Source: Sycobia sp. Sy_11
Taxonomy: Eukaryota; Arthropoda; Insecta; Hymenoptera; Epichrysomallidae
Assembly (NCBI GenBank): GCA_018907035.1
Contig: JACCIC010000040.1
Span: 1,457,501-1,521,500, forward strand
Direction of reading: 5' to 3'
DNA: 64,000 nucleotides
This document shows positions 50,790-61,918 of the stretch, one piece after another. Within the stretch, counting starts at the first letter, position 1; every line of letters begins with the position of its first letter. Under the pieces are notes generated by a model. The model was not told the origin of the DNA, searched no databases, and saw only the letters and a program-made list of their open reading frames with translations. The position numbers and the translations under genes are program-made.

Positions 50790-52561
50790 GTATATATATA
50801 TACATATATAAGATATATATAGAATAAACAATATAAAATAATATAAGGCAATGAAAGGGGGGGGGGGATTTCATTCGATGACTGGTGAGTTTTTCTTTCG
50901 AGTGTGAGTGAGTATTAGAATTTTCCGTACTATATACTCTGAAATTAACTTGGTGGCATGTTGAACAATCAAGGACCTAGCCGGATTGAGACGAATATAA
51001 AGTAATGTGGTTAATGAAGCTATTGATAAGAATTTTAGATTTGAACGACCAGGTAGAAATTGGACTAAGCTGGAGTAGGAAGTAGTATGGAGCAAAGACG
51101 TTTGGTTACAAATAATAATGAGTTTCTGATGTAAATGCAAATCTAATAACAGGCTACTTTAGGACGTAGACATCTTCTTTTACAAGACTCAATAGTAATT
51201 ATAAGAAAAGTAATTTTCTTATAATATAATTGACACATATGTTATCTTCTATAAATTTCACAACAAATCTATTTAAAATTTTAAAGAAACATTAGAAATA
51301 AAATTTTTATTCGTTATTAAATCTTAGAATTAGCAATTGAAAAACTGATCGGAGGAGAACCCGCAGATGCAGAAAATTTTAAATATCAGGTTGGGATAAT
51401 TGGCAAACGAAATAATAGTAGGTCACACTATCTAGCTTGTGCTGGTGGTATTCTTTCTGATTTTTTTATATTGAGCAGTGCAGAGTGTTTTTTAGACACA
51501 CATGACCAGTTGTTGATGAAGCTACGGTTTTATGTAATTCTGGGATCAATAAATTTAAAAAATGATTATGAAAATGCACGTGAAGTTATGTACATACACA
51601 CACTGACCAACATTCCTTTGACGAAAAAGCATTACGTGGCAATTTTGCAAGTAAGATTTTGTAATTTTTTTTGAATTTTCAGAAAAGAGTATTTTCTGAA
51701 ATTCATCGGAATATTCCACTGTAATATTTACAATACAATTATATTATCTGATATGATTTCAGTTAGCGGACAGTTTGTTTTTAAGTGTTAACTATCATTT
51801 GGGGAAGCTTAGCCTACCAAGCGAAGATGGAAAATTTAATAAAAAAGCTCGCGTTGCCGGATATGGTTATATCTCGATAGAACAAAAGAAACTATATTCA
51901 GGTAAAGATAAACTTATTCTAACTCGGAAGAAAGAATTCCCATTAATGTGGGTAGATGTTGAAATTGAGAAGGGCTTAGATTGTGGATACTCATATCCGG
52001 AGATTGACCCATTAAGCCAAATATGTGGTAAAATAGAAGCACGAGGGTTGGAACGTCGAGGGCTTTGTACAGTAAGTCTGATAAAATTTATCATATATTT
52101 GAATGTTCAAATAATCCATAATCTAACTTCAAGCCAAACAATGCAAACGTACTTAGCTCTGTCTAATTCAAATACCTAAGAGCAAACACACAAACACACA
52201 GACACACACGCACATACACACACACTGAATTTCTAAAAAAAATTCAAAAGTTACATACATTTAAAGTTATTGTATTATAATAACTCCTTTATAAAGTATA
52301 AGATTATTAATAATACGGCCAATTTATAATTGTATGGTATGCTTTTTATTACAGTATGAGGAAGGGTCTCCCCTCGTTATTGATGAATATGTTGTAGGAA
52401 TTGCAAACAGACATCGTCCAGATTGTGACAATACTATTCGAGGACAGATGTATACGAACGTATCTCATTATCTCAAATTTATCAGAGGAGTCGTATACGG
52501 ACAGGATCTGGAGGATATAGTTGTTCATATTAATCGACCACATTTATTAAATGTTTCATGA
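45552..52561 (+). CDS. Gene 5: secreted trypsin-fold pseudoprotease (301 aa)
   Basis: Exons are 45552-45618, 51328-51650, 51763-52071 and 52355-52561 (stop TGA), phases 1, 0, 0. The signal peptide is about 22 residues and very hydrophobic. Lys28 is at P1, followed by LIGG; sequon NNS at 51-53. His57 is Glu75, Asp102 aligns with Tyr125 and Ser195 is Glu236 (YEEGSP). Core cysteines are kept. The 5.7-kb intron 1 holds a Ty3/gypsy pol relic and mariner relic B. Two overlapping AATAAA signals at 52616-52626 lie 55 bp after the stop. Confidence 0.9.
47907..47950. repeat. 13-bp tandem repeat, about 3.4 units
   Basis: TATAATACAATGG repeated three times exactly, then a partial copy, inside the gypsy relic region. 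Confidence 0.9.
47980..48620 (-). mobile_element. Ty3/gypsy pol relic (end of RT and RNase H)
   Basis: Minus-strand blocks in shifting frames: LKPEKYNFL (about 48570), IQMNPTKIDAVKK (48495-48448), then FILTSDANSYVL (48232 downwards), YSIAEKEVL (48116-48090) and FIIFTDRKPF (48040-48011). These are the RT connection and RNase H blocks of Ty3/gypsy pol (typically FILxTDAS, YSxxERE and FxxxTDHKPL), in the correct order. Stops and frameshifts throughout. It lies antisense in intron 1 of gene 5. Confidence 0.7.
48900..49175 (-). repeat. Possible LTR fragment beside the gypsy relic
   Basis: A GC-richer stretch with three tandem AATTCGTGAAGT/AATCGTGAAGT-like units (48920-48965), upstream of the pol relic in its reading direction. 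It could be the 5' LTR of that element. No second LTR copy was found. Confidence 0.25.
49222..50344 (+). mobile_element. Mariner relic B in intron 1 of gene 5
   Basis: The inverted ends TTAGGAGGCGAACTTAGTTT and AAACTATGTTCGCCTCCTAA are flanked by TA on both sides, as expected for mariner. The transposase frame is recognisable: NDKERSGQPKRF, LANKLGVSDRAV, VTGDEKCIYYENP (first Asp), LHDNAWPHVVKA (second Asp) and SDYHLFRSMQ (third Asp, after a frameshift). Stops at several points. It shares an internal deletion just before the second Asp block with relic A, and has lost the first helix-turn-helix region as well. Best preserved of the mariner relics. Confidence 0.9.
50555..50610. repeat. Dispersed repeat, copy 2 (also at 29330-29416)
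   Basis: CCTAGTAACTGCTTTCCAGCC, then a stretch ending TTCTACCAGGGA; matches copy 1 except for an internal deletion. Confidence 0.6.
50743..50812. repeat. (TA)n microsatellite, interrupted
   Basis: TA run with a few G and C interruptions in intron 1 of gene 5. Confidence 0.9.
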
Positions 52562-52642
52562 TAAATTCGTTTAAAATATTTTGCTATTCTAGCTTTTATA
52601 GTAAACAACACGATAAATAAAATAAACCAAAAGTTCACATAT

Positions 52643-52649
52643 GTTGTTG

Positions 52650-52680
<31 letters not shown>

Positions 52681-52691
52681 ATCATCTTCAT

Positions 52692-52766
<75 letters not shown>

Positions 52767-52767
52767 A
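52643..52767. repeat. (GTT)n followed by (CAT)n trinucleotide repeats
   Basis: About 12 GTT units (52643-52680) and then about 25 CAT units (52692-52767), starting some 80 bp downstream of the gene 5 stop, just beyond its poly(A) signals. The Cys and His homopolymer frame across it is an artefact. Confidence 0.95.
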
Positions 52768-55060
52768 TCGTAAAGCTCATCTTACTGCTCATCAATTACT
52801 ATTTAAAATTATTCAAATTGAAAAATCATGCAATACAGATAGTCAATCAAATAACTTTGAGAGAGAATATAAAAGAATAGAATAATAAATTAAAATTAAG
52901 GCATTTCGTCACCTACACAAAATATCTACTAATTCATTCTACTATGTGCATTTATTAGTAATTAGCAGTGCATAAAAAGACAAACAAAAAATCAAGCTAA
53001 TTAGTATAATTAATGATATTATTGTCGTCGTTACACTATAGCAAGGCTTTTTTAGATTTAATATGAAATCTTAATACAACGTAATAATACAACGTAACTC
53101 TAAATATTTTTTAGAATAATTAATAGATTTATAGTCATTCCAAAGTAATTCTTAATAAATAAATAAATAAAAAAAGTATATTCTTAAGTACAGCATCTAA
53201 GTAAGCTCAAAGATAAGCGCTACGGATTACACGACGGCTGGTGGACAAGTTCAGTTATATAATGTTCAATGATCTGTGTCTATTTTACAAGTCTCTTTTT
53301 CACATGTCCATCGTTTTCTTTACAACTAGGTTTGAACCGCATAGCTGCTGTTCCCCACATTTTTTTTAAATTTTGAAAACAATTTCACTGCATGCAAAGA
53401 TACGAAGAATATTTACAAATATTTTCGATATTAATAATTTTATTTCCTAATTTAATATAATTCATTATAAAAAATAAAAATACATAAAGATGATTTATAT
53501 TTTTTTAATGATTTCTTTTACATTATTATTACTTGCTTTCATTTATGTATTACGAAGGCAATGAATTTTCAATAATTATAAATCTAGCATATTATTAAAG
53601 ATATATAATTTAAGTGTATAGAAGCGTATAGAGGATCTTTACAGGATTTAATTTCAAATTATTATTTTACAATATAATGTTTCTAAAATTCGTATGAAAT
53701 AAATTACTTGGAGATAAATCCTGATTGAACTGTGACCTCGCAAAAAATAAATATTCACCCGATGTTTCCAATAAATTCCTCCAAAACTAATGTTGAAAAG
53801 CTCCACAAAAGTAATATTTTACCTCAAATAAACATTATTTCAACTTAGAATTTTAATAAAATTAAATAAAATTTTAATAAAAATCAAATTTTATACTTTT
53901 TTAATCTGTATGTTCAATCTGTGTATTTGACATTTTCAGTTAGTTTGATTATATATCTTAATCTTAAATATTATTGCGAAAAAAAATTCTTAACATAAAT
54001 AATAATAATATCTATTTGTATTGCTTATGAGAGTGATTATTATATTTTGTGATTATTCTTAAATGTAATTAATAGTATTTATCATAAGGATTAGAACTGA
54101 TTCATCATATTCCAAGAACAAAAAACAAAAAACTGCAAAAAACGTTTTTTTTTAACTACAGCCAAGTAATTTAGCGACGAAAATAAATTTTTTCACAAAC
54201 AAACTAGAAACAGATCACAAAAGCATAAATCTTGTTCTTCGAAATGGCTTAAGTTACTATAAAGAGATCTTTTTTCCTGATATATCGATACATCATATTT
54301 TTAAATTTTTATATTAGCGAATCTACATTCGAATTTACTTACATTTGAAAATTCAGCGAATAAATTATATTTATGAAAATGTATTAACGATATTTTAAGG
54401 TAAAAGAGTCATGTTTTGAAAATTTTTAATTTTTAGAAAAACAATCACATCCAGCATTAAACATCCTCAAATGTTATTTACCAAACTTTTTTCAATTTGT
54501 ATATTAAGATATCTTGGGTAAGAATTTAACATAATAAATTAATTCTGAGGTCAAATTAAAGTAAGAAAATTCTTCAGAAACATATAGCTAGTTCTTGTGT
54601 ACAATTTTCGGTAATAAGTACATTCAACTTAATAGAAATTTATTAATTTATAAAATCCATATTTTCAGAATATTTTCATTATAATGGAACAATAATCTTT
54701 TTAAAATGTATGATAACCTTTTTAAAATAAATGATCTTTTTTCGGGAAAGGATAAAATCAAATTGAAATATCGCATTACAAACTTCACATTAAATTTTTT
54801 TCAGAAAACTGCTAATTACTAATAAATTCATTGTTTACACAATATTGCTATCGAATTCTGGATAATACTTACCTGGATATTATTTCTTTTACGTATCAGT
54901 ATTTTATAATGATAAGAAAAAAAATAATATAAAAATAAATGTAAAAATACAAATACTATAGCATATAATTTTCCAAATTGCAGAAAAAACGATAATAAAG
55001 TATCGTATAGAAAATTTAATGTTTATGTATAAGAATATATTCAAATTTCTTTAGAAATAA
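52768..55060. other. AT-rich spacer between genes 5 and 6
   Basis: Nothing recognised. Confidence 0.5.
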
Positions 55061-55078
55061 GTAAAAAAATACCGTCTG

Positions 55079-55087
55079 CTTATCTTT
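55079..55087 (-). promoter_or_regulatory. GATA-type site upstream of gene 6
   Basis: CTTATCTTT begins 93 bp before the start codon, preceded by AAAATACCGTCTG as before gene 3. Confidence 0.5.
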
Positions 55088-55171
55088 ATTATGACTCTTT
55101 GTAAATTAATAGAAATAGTTTTAAATATTATCTACGATTCCCTACGTTGAATCAATACTGTACATTACAAC

Positions 55172-58100
55172 ATGGCCTGCTTTAATATTCTTGTGGTATA
55201 TTTCCTGATGTCATGTACATTGTCTGTGAATTGTGGTAAGTAATATTAGTAAAATCAATTTTTATAAAGCTCATGATTGTACTACACGTGGAATAAAACT
55301 TAGAGCTGTAAATAAAGGGGATCTATAAAGTTTGTGATACAAGGTGAATGGATATTTCAAGATATTTACCTTCAAGATATTTCATAGATTTAGGTGTAGA
55401 TTATTAGTTTTATTATATTAATTTTTTTTAATAATATATAACGATGTTTTAATGCTATTTATACGCGTTATTGCGTAGAAATTCAAGAAAGAACAGAAAA
55501 TTCTTACACAAGTTTATCGAACTTTTATTTTTGAGGAAATTTCATTGAAATTACACGTTTTCAATTTGGTTGAACAAATCCTCAAAATAATTCAAATTAC
55601 TAAAAATGCAAATGATTGTTTAAGCATAAAAAAATACTATTCATTTTTATAATGGAATGCTAGGTTTTAGGCAGGTATCAGCGATATGTTTATTCAAGTG
55701 GTTACACTCATAACTATAACAAAATTTCACAGTAGGGCAATGGAGAACTGAACCTTATTTGTTAATATTCATATAAAATGATACATTATTATAAAATAAT
55801 AAGCTTTAGTTTTGTGTATTATATTTCTTTTTTCAATAAAGTTTTTTTGACCTCTAATAAGGCCCTAATTTAAATCGATATAAAATGGGTGACGACACTG
55901 TTTAAATGCAAGTATTATATATAGATACACCAAATATATCGTGATTTATGCAGAGAGTTTATGATAGTTAGGCACATTATTAACATAGCAACACTGAGAA
56001 AATCGTATTAAGCAGTACATGTTAATCTCTAAAATTTTGTTAACCAAAAATACATGCTTTCATTTGCGTTTCTAATAAGGTGATTCTATACCTTGAATTC
56101 TAGCACGTTACGTAGTTGTATAAACTATATATATATATATATAGACACAATTAATCACTGATATCATCTATGTGCTCTCCGGAAAAATTGGGATTTGATT
56201 TTTACGTAGTCACAAACTTGAATAAATACTCATATAATTTATTTAACATTAAGACATCTCAGTAATATTTTCATTTAAGCTATTGGGGAATCATTTTAAA
56301 TTATTTTTAGCAAACCAAGTTCAGTTCCTCATTTTTATGAAGAGGTTCATTTATTCCGCAAACTCAGATTTTACAGTTAAAGATGAAAACGAGTTGCGAT
56401 AGTAATAATTCCTCCAACTGCTGTCTTTCGAAGAATGTCTAAGATTCAGAGAATCTCAGGATTATTTTTATGAGCTTTAATCTTGTTCTAATATGAATCT
56501 CAAAATTTAAAGCCTTCTTTAGAAGATAAAAGCTGTATACTTTATTATTATATATACTGTATTTTTCTGTTTAGATAAATACTTATATTCATTCTGTTTA
56601 ATATCTTCCAACGAAATCATCTGATTTAGAATTATTTGATTCAGGCAAATATGGCTTAAATATTTTTTCATTCTAATTCAGAGTTATCTAAGTGCATATC
56701 AAACATAAGTTAATATTTCTTAGATGTTCGTGACTATTATATAAATTAGACATTCAATTTTTCAGTAAATTCTTTATATGTAAAATTCTTAGTTTCGAAA
56801 CAAATTATTAGAATCTCTAGTATCACCTAATCATCCTCAATGATTTTCACTTTCATTTATTTTTTAATTTAAGACCTAATTTGAAAACATCATTATTGAC
56901 AGAAGTTTAAATATTTCAGGTGGCATTCACACTGAGTTCAGACGCTATTTTTTGTAGTTTCTTTAAATTACGTATATTAGATGTTGAATTAATGTATTCA
57001 AATTTTATATCGAATTTCGAATTTACTTGGGATTCGTAGAACAAGAAATAAATAACTCGCCGACCACAAAAGATCACAGAAATGAGATGTTCACAATTCA
57101 AATATCTCAGTACAAATGTTGTTTCGAGACCTTAGAGTGGATTCACATATCTGAGGTTGCGCATATTTTTTGTACTATCTTGAATTTACAATGCAATCAA
57201 AATTCTGACTAACATAGCTTCGATTACTTTTTATCGTCTTACAAGTTGAAGATTCGTCATTAATAGTGCTAGCTTTGCTGTCTATAATTAAGAATCTAAA
57301 AACTTTAGAGATCTGATCTTGAAGATAATAAAAGCTACACTACTTAATTACTTTTCTGACAATCATGGAACTTCTGATAACCATTTTTTGATAGCCGGGA
57401 GTTCTTTCAGCGATGCAGTTTTTATCTCCTTAATCGTTGAAAATCAATGTCCTTTCATGGGTCTTTTAATTTTTGGGAAAAGAAAAAAATCGTGACTAAA
57501 AGGCATGACTGTGGTCTTGGCGTTAACCAAAAAATTTCTCACAAGCAACAATTAATGAGTAGGTAAATTATTGTGATACAAAAGCAACGAATCGTTTTTC
57601 CAAAGTTCTGGACGTTTTTTGCATATCGGCTCTCGCAAACAGTGCATAATTTCAAGGAAGTACTCCTTACTGACCATACGGCCGTGTGGTAAGAATTTCT
57701 GATGCACTACGCCACGGTAATCAAAGAACACAGGCACCAAAACCTTGACATTTGATCGAACTTGGCGTGCATTCTTCGGTCTTGATTCTTCTGCGCTCTT
57801 CCATCGGGAGGATTGAGATTTAGTTTCGAAGTTATAACCTTATACCTATGATTCATCACAAGTTATAACCCTTTTGAGAAAATCGGCATCATTATTGACG
57901 TCAATCAATATGTCCTGAGCTACGGTCATACGACGGTTCTTTTGATCAACATTAAGCAGTTTTGCAACGAATTTCGCTGACACACGTCTCATGATCAAAA
58001 CATCCGAAAAAATAGCAGGGCATTAGCCAACCGATATATAAACATCTTCACTAACTTCTCTGATCGTGATTCGTCGATTTTATAAGGCAATACATTAAAG

Positions 58101-59290
58101 ACTTGAACATTTTCTTTTTTTTGACCGTTAGGACGTCCAGGGCGAAGTTCGTCTTCGCCATTTTCTCGGCCTTCTTGGAACAGCTTATACCACTTCTACA
58201 CATTCTTGTTACTCAAAGTAGACTCACTGTATGCAACTATCAACATTTCACGAGTTTTAAAGCACTGAAATCCATTTTTGACAAAAAATTTAATGCAAAC
58301 TCTTTGCTCCATTTTTTTGAAACAGAAAATCGCCGAGTACACAAAAAACTTATAACTTTGTATGCCTGTCACAAACAAACAAAAATGCTATAGAGTTAAA
58401 GCCGTAAATATATAATTAAGTTGTTACTTAATCAAAATAATAAGTATCTTTACGGTATTAGTAACGAGTTTTATGTTATCTAAAATTTAAAAAGATATAG
58501 CAAGAAAAATTTAATTGTTTATTAAATCTTAGAACTTACATCCGAAAAACTTCTTGGAGGGGACCCCGCAGAACCAGAAGATTTTAAATATCACGTTGCA
58601 ATAATCGGCAAACGTAATAACAGTAATACAAATTACCTAGTTTGTGCTGGTGGTATCATTTCTGACTTTTATATATTGAGCAATGCTGAGTGCTTTTTAG
58701 ACGGACCTAGTCAAAACCTATTGAAGTTACGGTTTTATGTAATCGTCGGATCAGAAAATTTAAAAGATACTTTTGATTATGCACTAGACGTTCTATACAT
58801 ATATACATTGACGCGGATTCCTATACCCTATAAACACTACGTCGCAGTTTTACAGGTAAAATTTAGTAATTTCTTATTAAGTTTTGAAAAGTGGACCTTG
58901 ACCAAAATATATCTAAATATCCTGCTGCAATATATATAATGTAATTATATTTCTTATATTGTATTATTTCAGTTATCGGATAGTTTGTATTTGACTATTA
59001 ATTTGCATTTGCAACCTCTCAGTTTACCGATTTTAAATGAATCAGTTAATACGGTTGGTCGCGTTGCGGGATATGGATTTGCGACAATTGAAGAAAAGAA
59101 AAAACATTCAACTAAACAGAGACCCATTATAACAAGTAAAAAAGACTACCCATTAATGTACGCAGATGTTACCATTGATGACGGAAGTAAATGTACAAAT
59201 TCGTATCCACATATTAATCCATTACAAGAAATGTGTGGTACAATTGAAGCTCGAGGGTCACAGCATCGAGGTCTTTGTAATGTAAGTCTC

Positions 59291-59360
<70 letters not shown>

Positions 59361-60573
59361 ATTAAAACTTTTAAAATATTTTTGACATCTTAAATCCTAA
59401 TTTATATTAAAGCAAACATATACAGTCAGGCAATTAACAGAAACAGTTGCTTCACCTTTCTGCAAAGATTTTGGTAGGAAAAGAGTTTCTAAGAGTTCAA
59501 CCAATACTTCTTTTCAATTACTAAGCATCTGTGATTTTTTAGATATCCGTTATACGTAAGGCTTTTAAAAAGTTTTAAGAAATACCATCTGAATTAAAAA
59601 TTTCAAGAGAGATATTCCGTTTACCATAAATTTCTAGGTTCTTGTTGATAGTCGAAAAAACCAACCATTATCCAACCTTCAGAATTTTATCCATATCACA
59701 CACGATGACACACTACTCGCACTTCAAATTTATCTCCCTATAAGGTGTAACACTTGGACACATTTTTTCCTACAGTCATGCTTTGAAAACTTTGGGAATA
59801 GTTATCCGTACATAAAGAATGGCTTCTAAAATTTGGCTTTACAATGATGTGAATATACATGCAGTACTTATAAATTTTGTAGAGCGCAAATTTTCCTAGC
59901 TTAAGAAAAAAACTTTTTCCAATTTCACTGAATTTTATGATATAGTTTTCCTAAAGAAATATACATTTTTTACATCATCCTCAGACATTGCCAGTGACGT
60001 TCATAAAATTTAAATAGCGAAAATGCACATGGAAGATATTTCTTATTTTCGTGCTGTCTAAATGTCCTCTAGTATGACGTGATGTACACTGGTCATTTGC
60101 AATTTCTTATGATTTCAAATTATTTCAAAATTATTACTTACTAAGACGTTATATTAATAACGTCATAGAGTTTATTTATACAAATCTAGGAGCATATAAA
60201 GATTTATTTATTTCTAAAAAACTGCAGAAGTTACATAGATTCGAACTTATTACATTATAATAACGCCTTTATACGGCATTAGCAATACATTTTTTGTTAG
60301 TCATAATACAGTAATTTTATGCTTCTCTGATAAAAATTTGGTAATTGTATGTTGTACTTTTTATTGCAGTATGAGGAGGGTGCCCCTCTCGTTGTTGGCG
60401 AATATGTTGTTGGAATTGCAAATAAAAATCGTCGAGACTGTAACAATACTATTCATGGACATCTCTACACGAAAGTAACCTTTTATTTAGACTTCATCCT
60501 TGGAATTACCCTCGGGTGCCATATAAAAGATACAGTTGTTCATCTGAATCGGCCACATTTATTATATGTTTAA
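55172..60573 (+). CDS. Gene 6: secreted trypsin-fold pseudoprotease (299 aa)
   Basis: Exons are 55172-55235, 58533-58855, 58973-59281 and 60370-60573 (stop TAA), phases 1, 0, 0. The signal peptide is residues 1-21. Lys27 is at P1, followed by LLGG; sequons are NNS at 50-52 and NNT just after Cys220. His57 is Glu74, Asp102 aligns with Tyr124 and Ser195 is Glu235 (YEEGAP). Core cysteines are kept, plus one extra Cys near the C-terminus. Intron 1 holds mariner relic D. A TA repeat starts 11 bp after the exon 3 donor. AATAAA at 60575-60580 starts two bases after the stop. Confidence 0.9.
57330..58385 (-). mobile_element. Mariner relic D in intron 1 of gene 6
   Basis: Minus-strand blocks from 58330 downwards: EQRVCIKFFVKNG, STLSNKNV, KWYKLFQEGRENG, a decayed DESW/YNPETK region near 57830, VFFDYRGVVHQKFLPHGR (57730-57680), LEIMHCLREPI and KRPELWKNDSLLLYHNN, where the catalytic Asp of HHDNAP is Asn. 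This is a third mariner lineage, distinct from A/B. Many stops. Antisense to the host gene. Confidence 0.8.
59293..59355. repeat. (TA)n microsatellite next to a splice donor
   Basis: About 31 TA units starting 11 bp after the 5' splice site of intron 3 of gene 6. Confidence 0.95.
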
Positions 60574-60580
60574 TAATAAA

Positions 60581-61790
60581 TTGGTTAAATTGACTAATAA
60601 TTTATCATAAAATAAGGCAGATTATCAAATAAATTTCTGAAATTAATTTACATATTACTTCAACTCAAATAATAAATTAATTTTATAATGATTGTAGATG
60701 AAAATTCATCTGAATGTGATAGAAAGAAATGGACGAATTTAAAGTTTTAAATATATTATTTATATTGAATACATGGTAACACGACAAATGTGGATTTCGA
60801 ATCACTATGTCACGTTCAAAGTGTATATAATTATTAGTTGTCTTGATAAATTACTTAATTTGAAAAAGTAGAAATAACATATATATTATAGTCATGGGAC
60901 TAATTTTGTTAATTACAGCTTATCAGAATAAATTCTAATTGAAAAATTTATCATCAACAGAAATTTACAAAGAAGGATTTTTGCAATTGATAATTTTCAC
61001 AGTTTGGAGGCATGACTGTAAAAATTCAAGGAATCATATAAATTATTCTAATTAACGATTGATTCATTCATTCATCATTTATTACGAAATTGATAGACGA
61101 AATCTTACATCAAAAAACAAAATATAATCAATTTACAAAAGAAATATGATATTATTTGCTCCAAAATTCCAAGAATTAACTGGGCCTATTTTACAAATAT
61201 TTGCAACATTTGCAATTTGAAATGTATTTAAAAGAAAACGTTTTAGAATTTAACTGTTTTATTAAAATTCAAATTTCAAGTAATGTTTGTTGGAAAATTC
61301 AAAACTGTACTTACGCTGTCTGTTCTGAATTAAATTAAAAAATATTTTATGAATCTTACAATTTAGTCCTTGAACGCCAGGTACCCAAAACTTTGTGGAA
61401 ATGTTAAAAAAATTATAAAAACCAAGTTTTAAGGAATAATTTTAAGTTTACAAAAACATTATTCAAACTAATGTCTTGAACTACTATAATCAGCCCAAGT
61501 CACAGACGATACGTCAGGGATCCACCTCAATCCTCAAATGATACATGGAACAAGTACTTTTCTAAATTTTGCTCAGTAAATTATAGTTTTAAAGCAAATA
61601 CATATCGAATGTAACAAAATTACTTTAGATAGATCGCAAAATTTTGTTAAAAATAATTTTTAATAAACTCTCTATTTTTTCATGTATCATCATTTATATG
61701 TCATCATATACAAAGTTATTAATGCTTTTCACCATAAAAGTCGGAGAATTTTGTCAAGTAGATAGGCTATAGGCATTCAAGCACATAGGC
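60581..61790. other. AT-rich spacer downstream of gene 6
   Basis: No further exon 1 and no other gene recognised. Confidence 0.45.
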
Positions 61791-61818
61791 TTCTGGCACA
61801 CCTTCCCCCCCTTAAAAC

Positions 61819-61860
61819 GTGTGCTATGCCCCCATCTAGGTCACGGGGGACATAGCACAC
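61819..61860. repeat. Strong inverted repeat (hairpin)
   Basis: GTGTGCTATGCCCCC (61819-61833) and GGGGGACATAGCACAC (61845-61860) pair over 15 bp with one extra base, around an 11-nt loop. Much more stable than expected in this AT-rich window. Confidence 0.8.
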
Positions 61861-61918
61861 TTTACACGCGAGTGTACATTAGATTCTCTACTGGAGGGGG
61901 GAGGGGCATTTTTCATTA

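Larger units (their letters stand above)
50345..51327. other. Rest of intron 1 of gene 5
   Basis: Holds the dispersed repeat copy at 50555-50610, a (TA)n tract at 50743-50812, a run of ten or so G (50858-50867) and an 89-codon minus-strand frame (51140-50871) that I do not recognise. Confidence 0.4.

Noticed and set aside
52641..52880. Open frame with Cys and His homopolymers
   Set aside because: It translates the (GTT)n and (CAT)n repeats downstream of gene 5; not a gene.
6898..60573. Active trypsin or chymotrypsin cluster
   Set aside because: The triad and oxyanion residues are replaced in every copy, so proteolytic activity is not supported.
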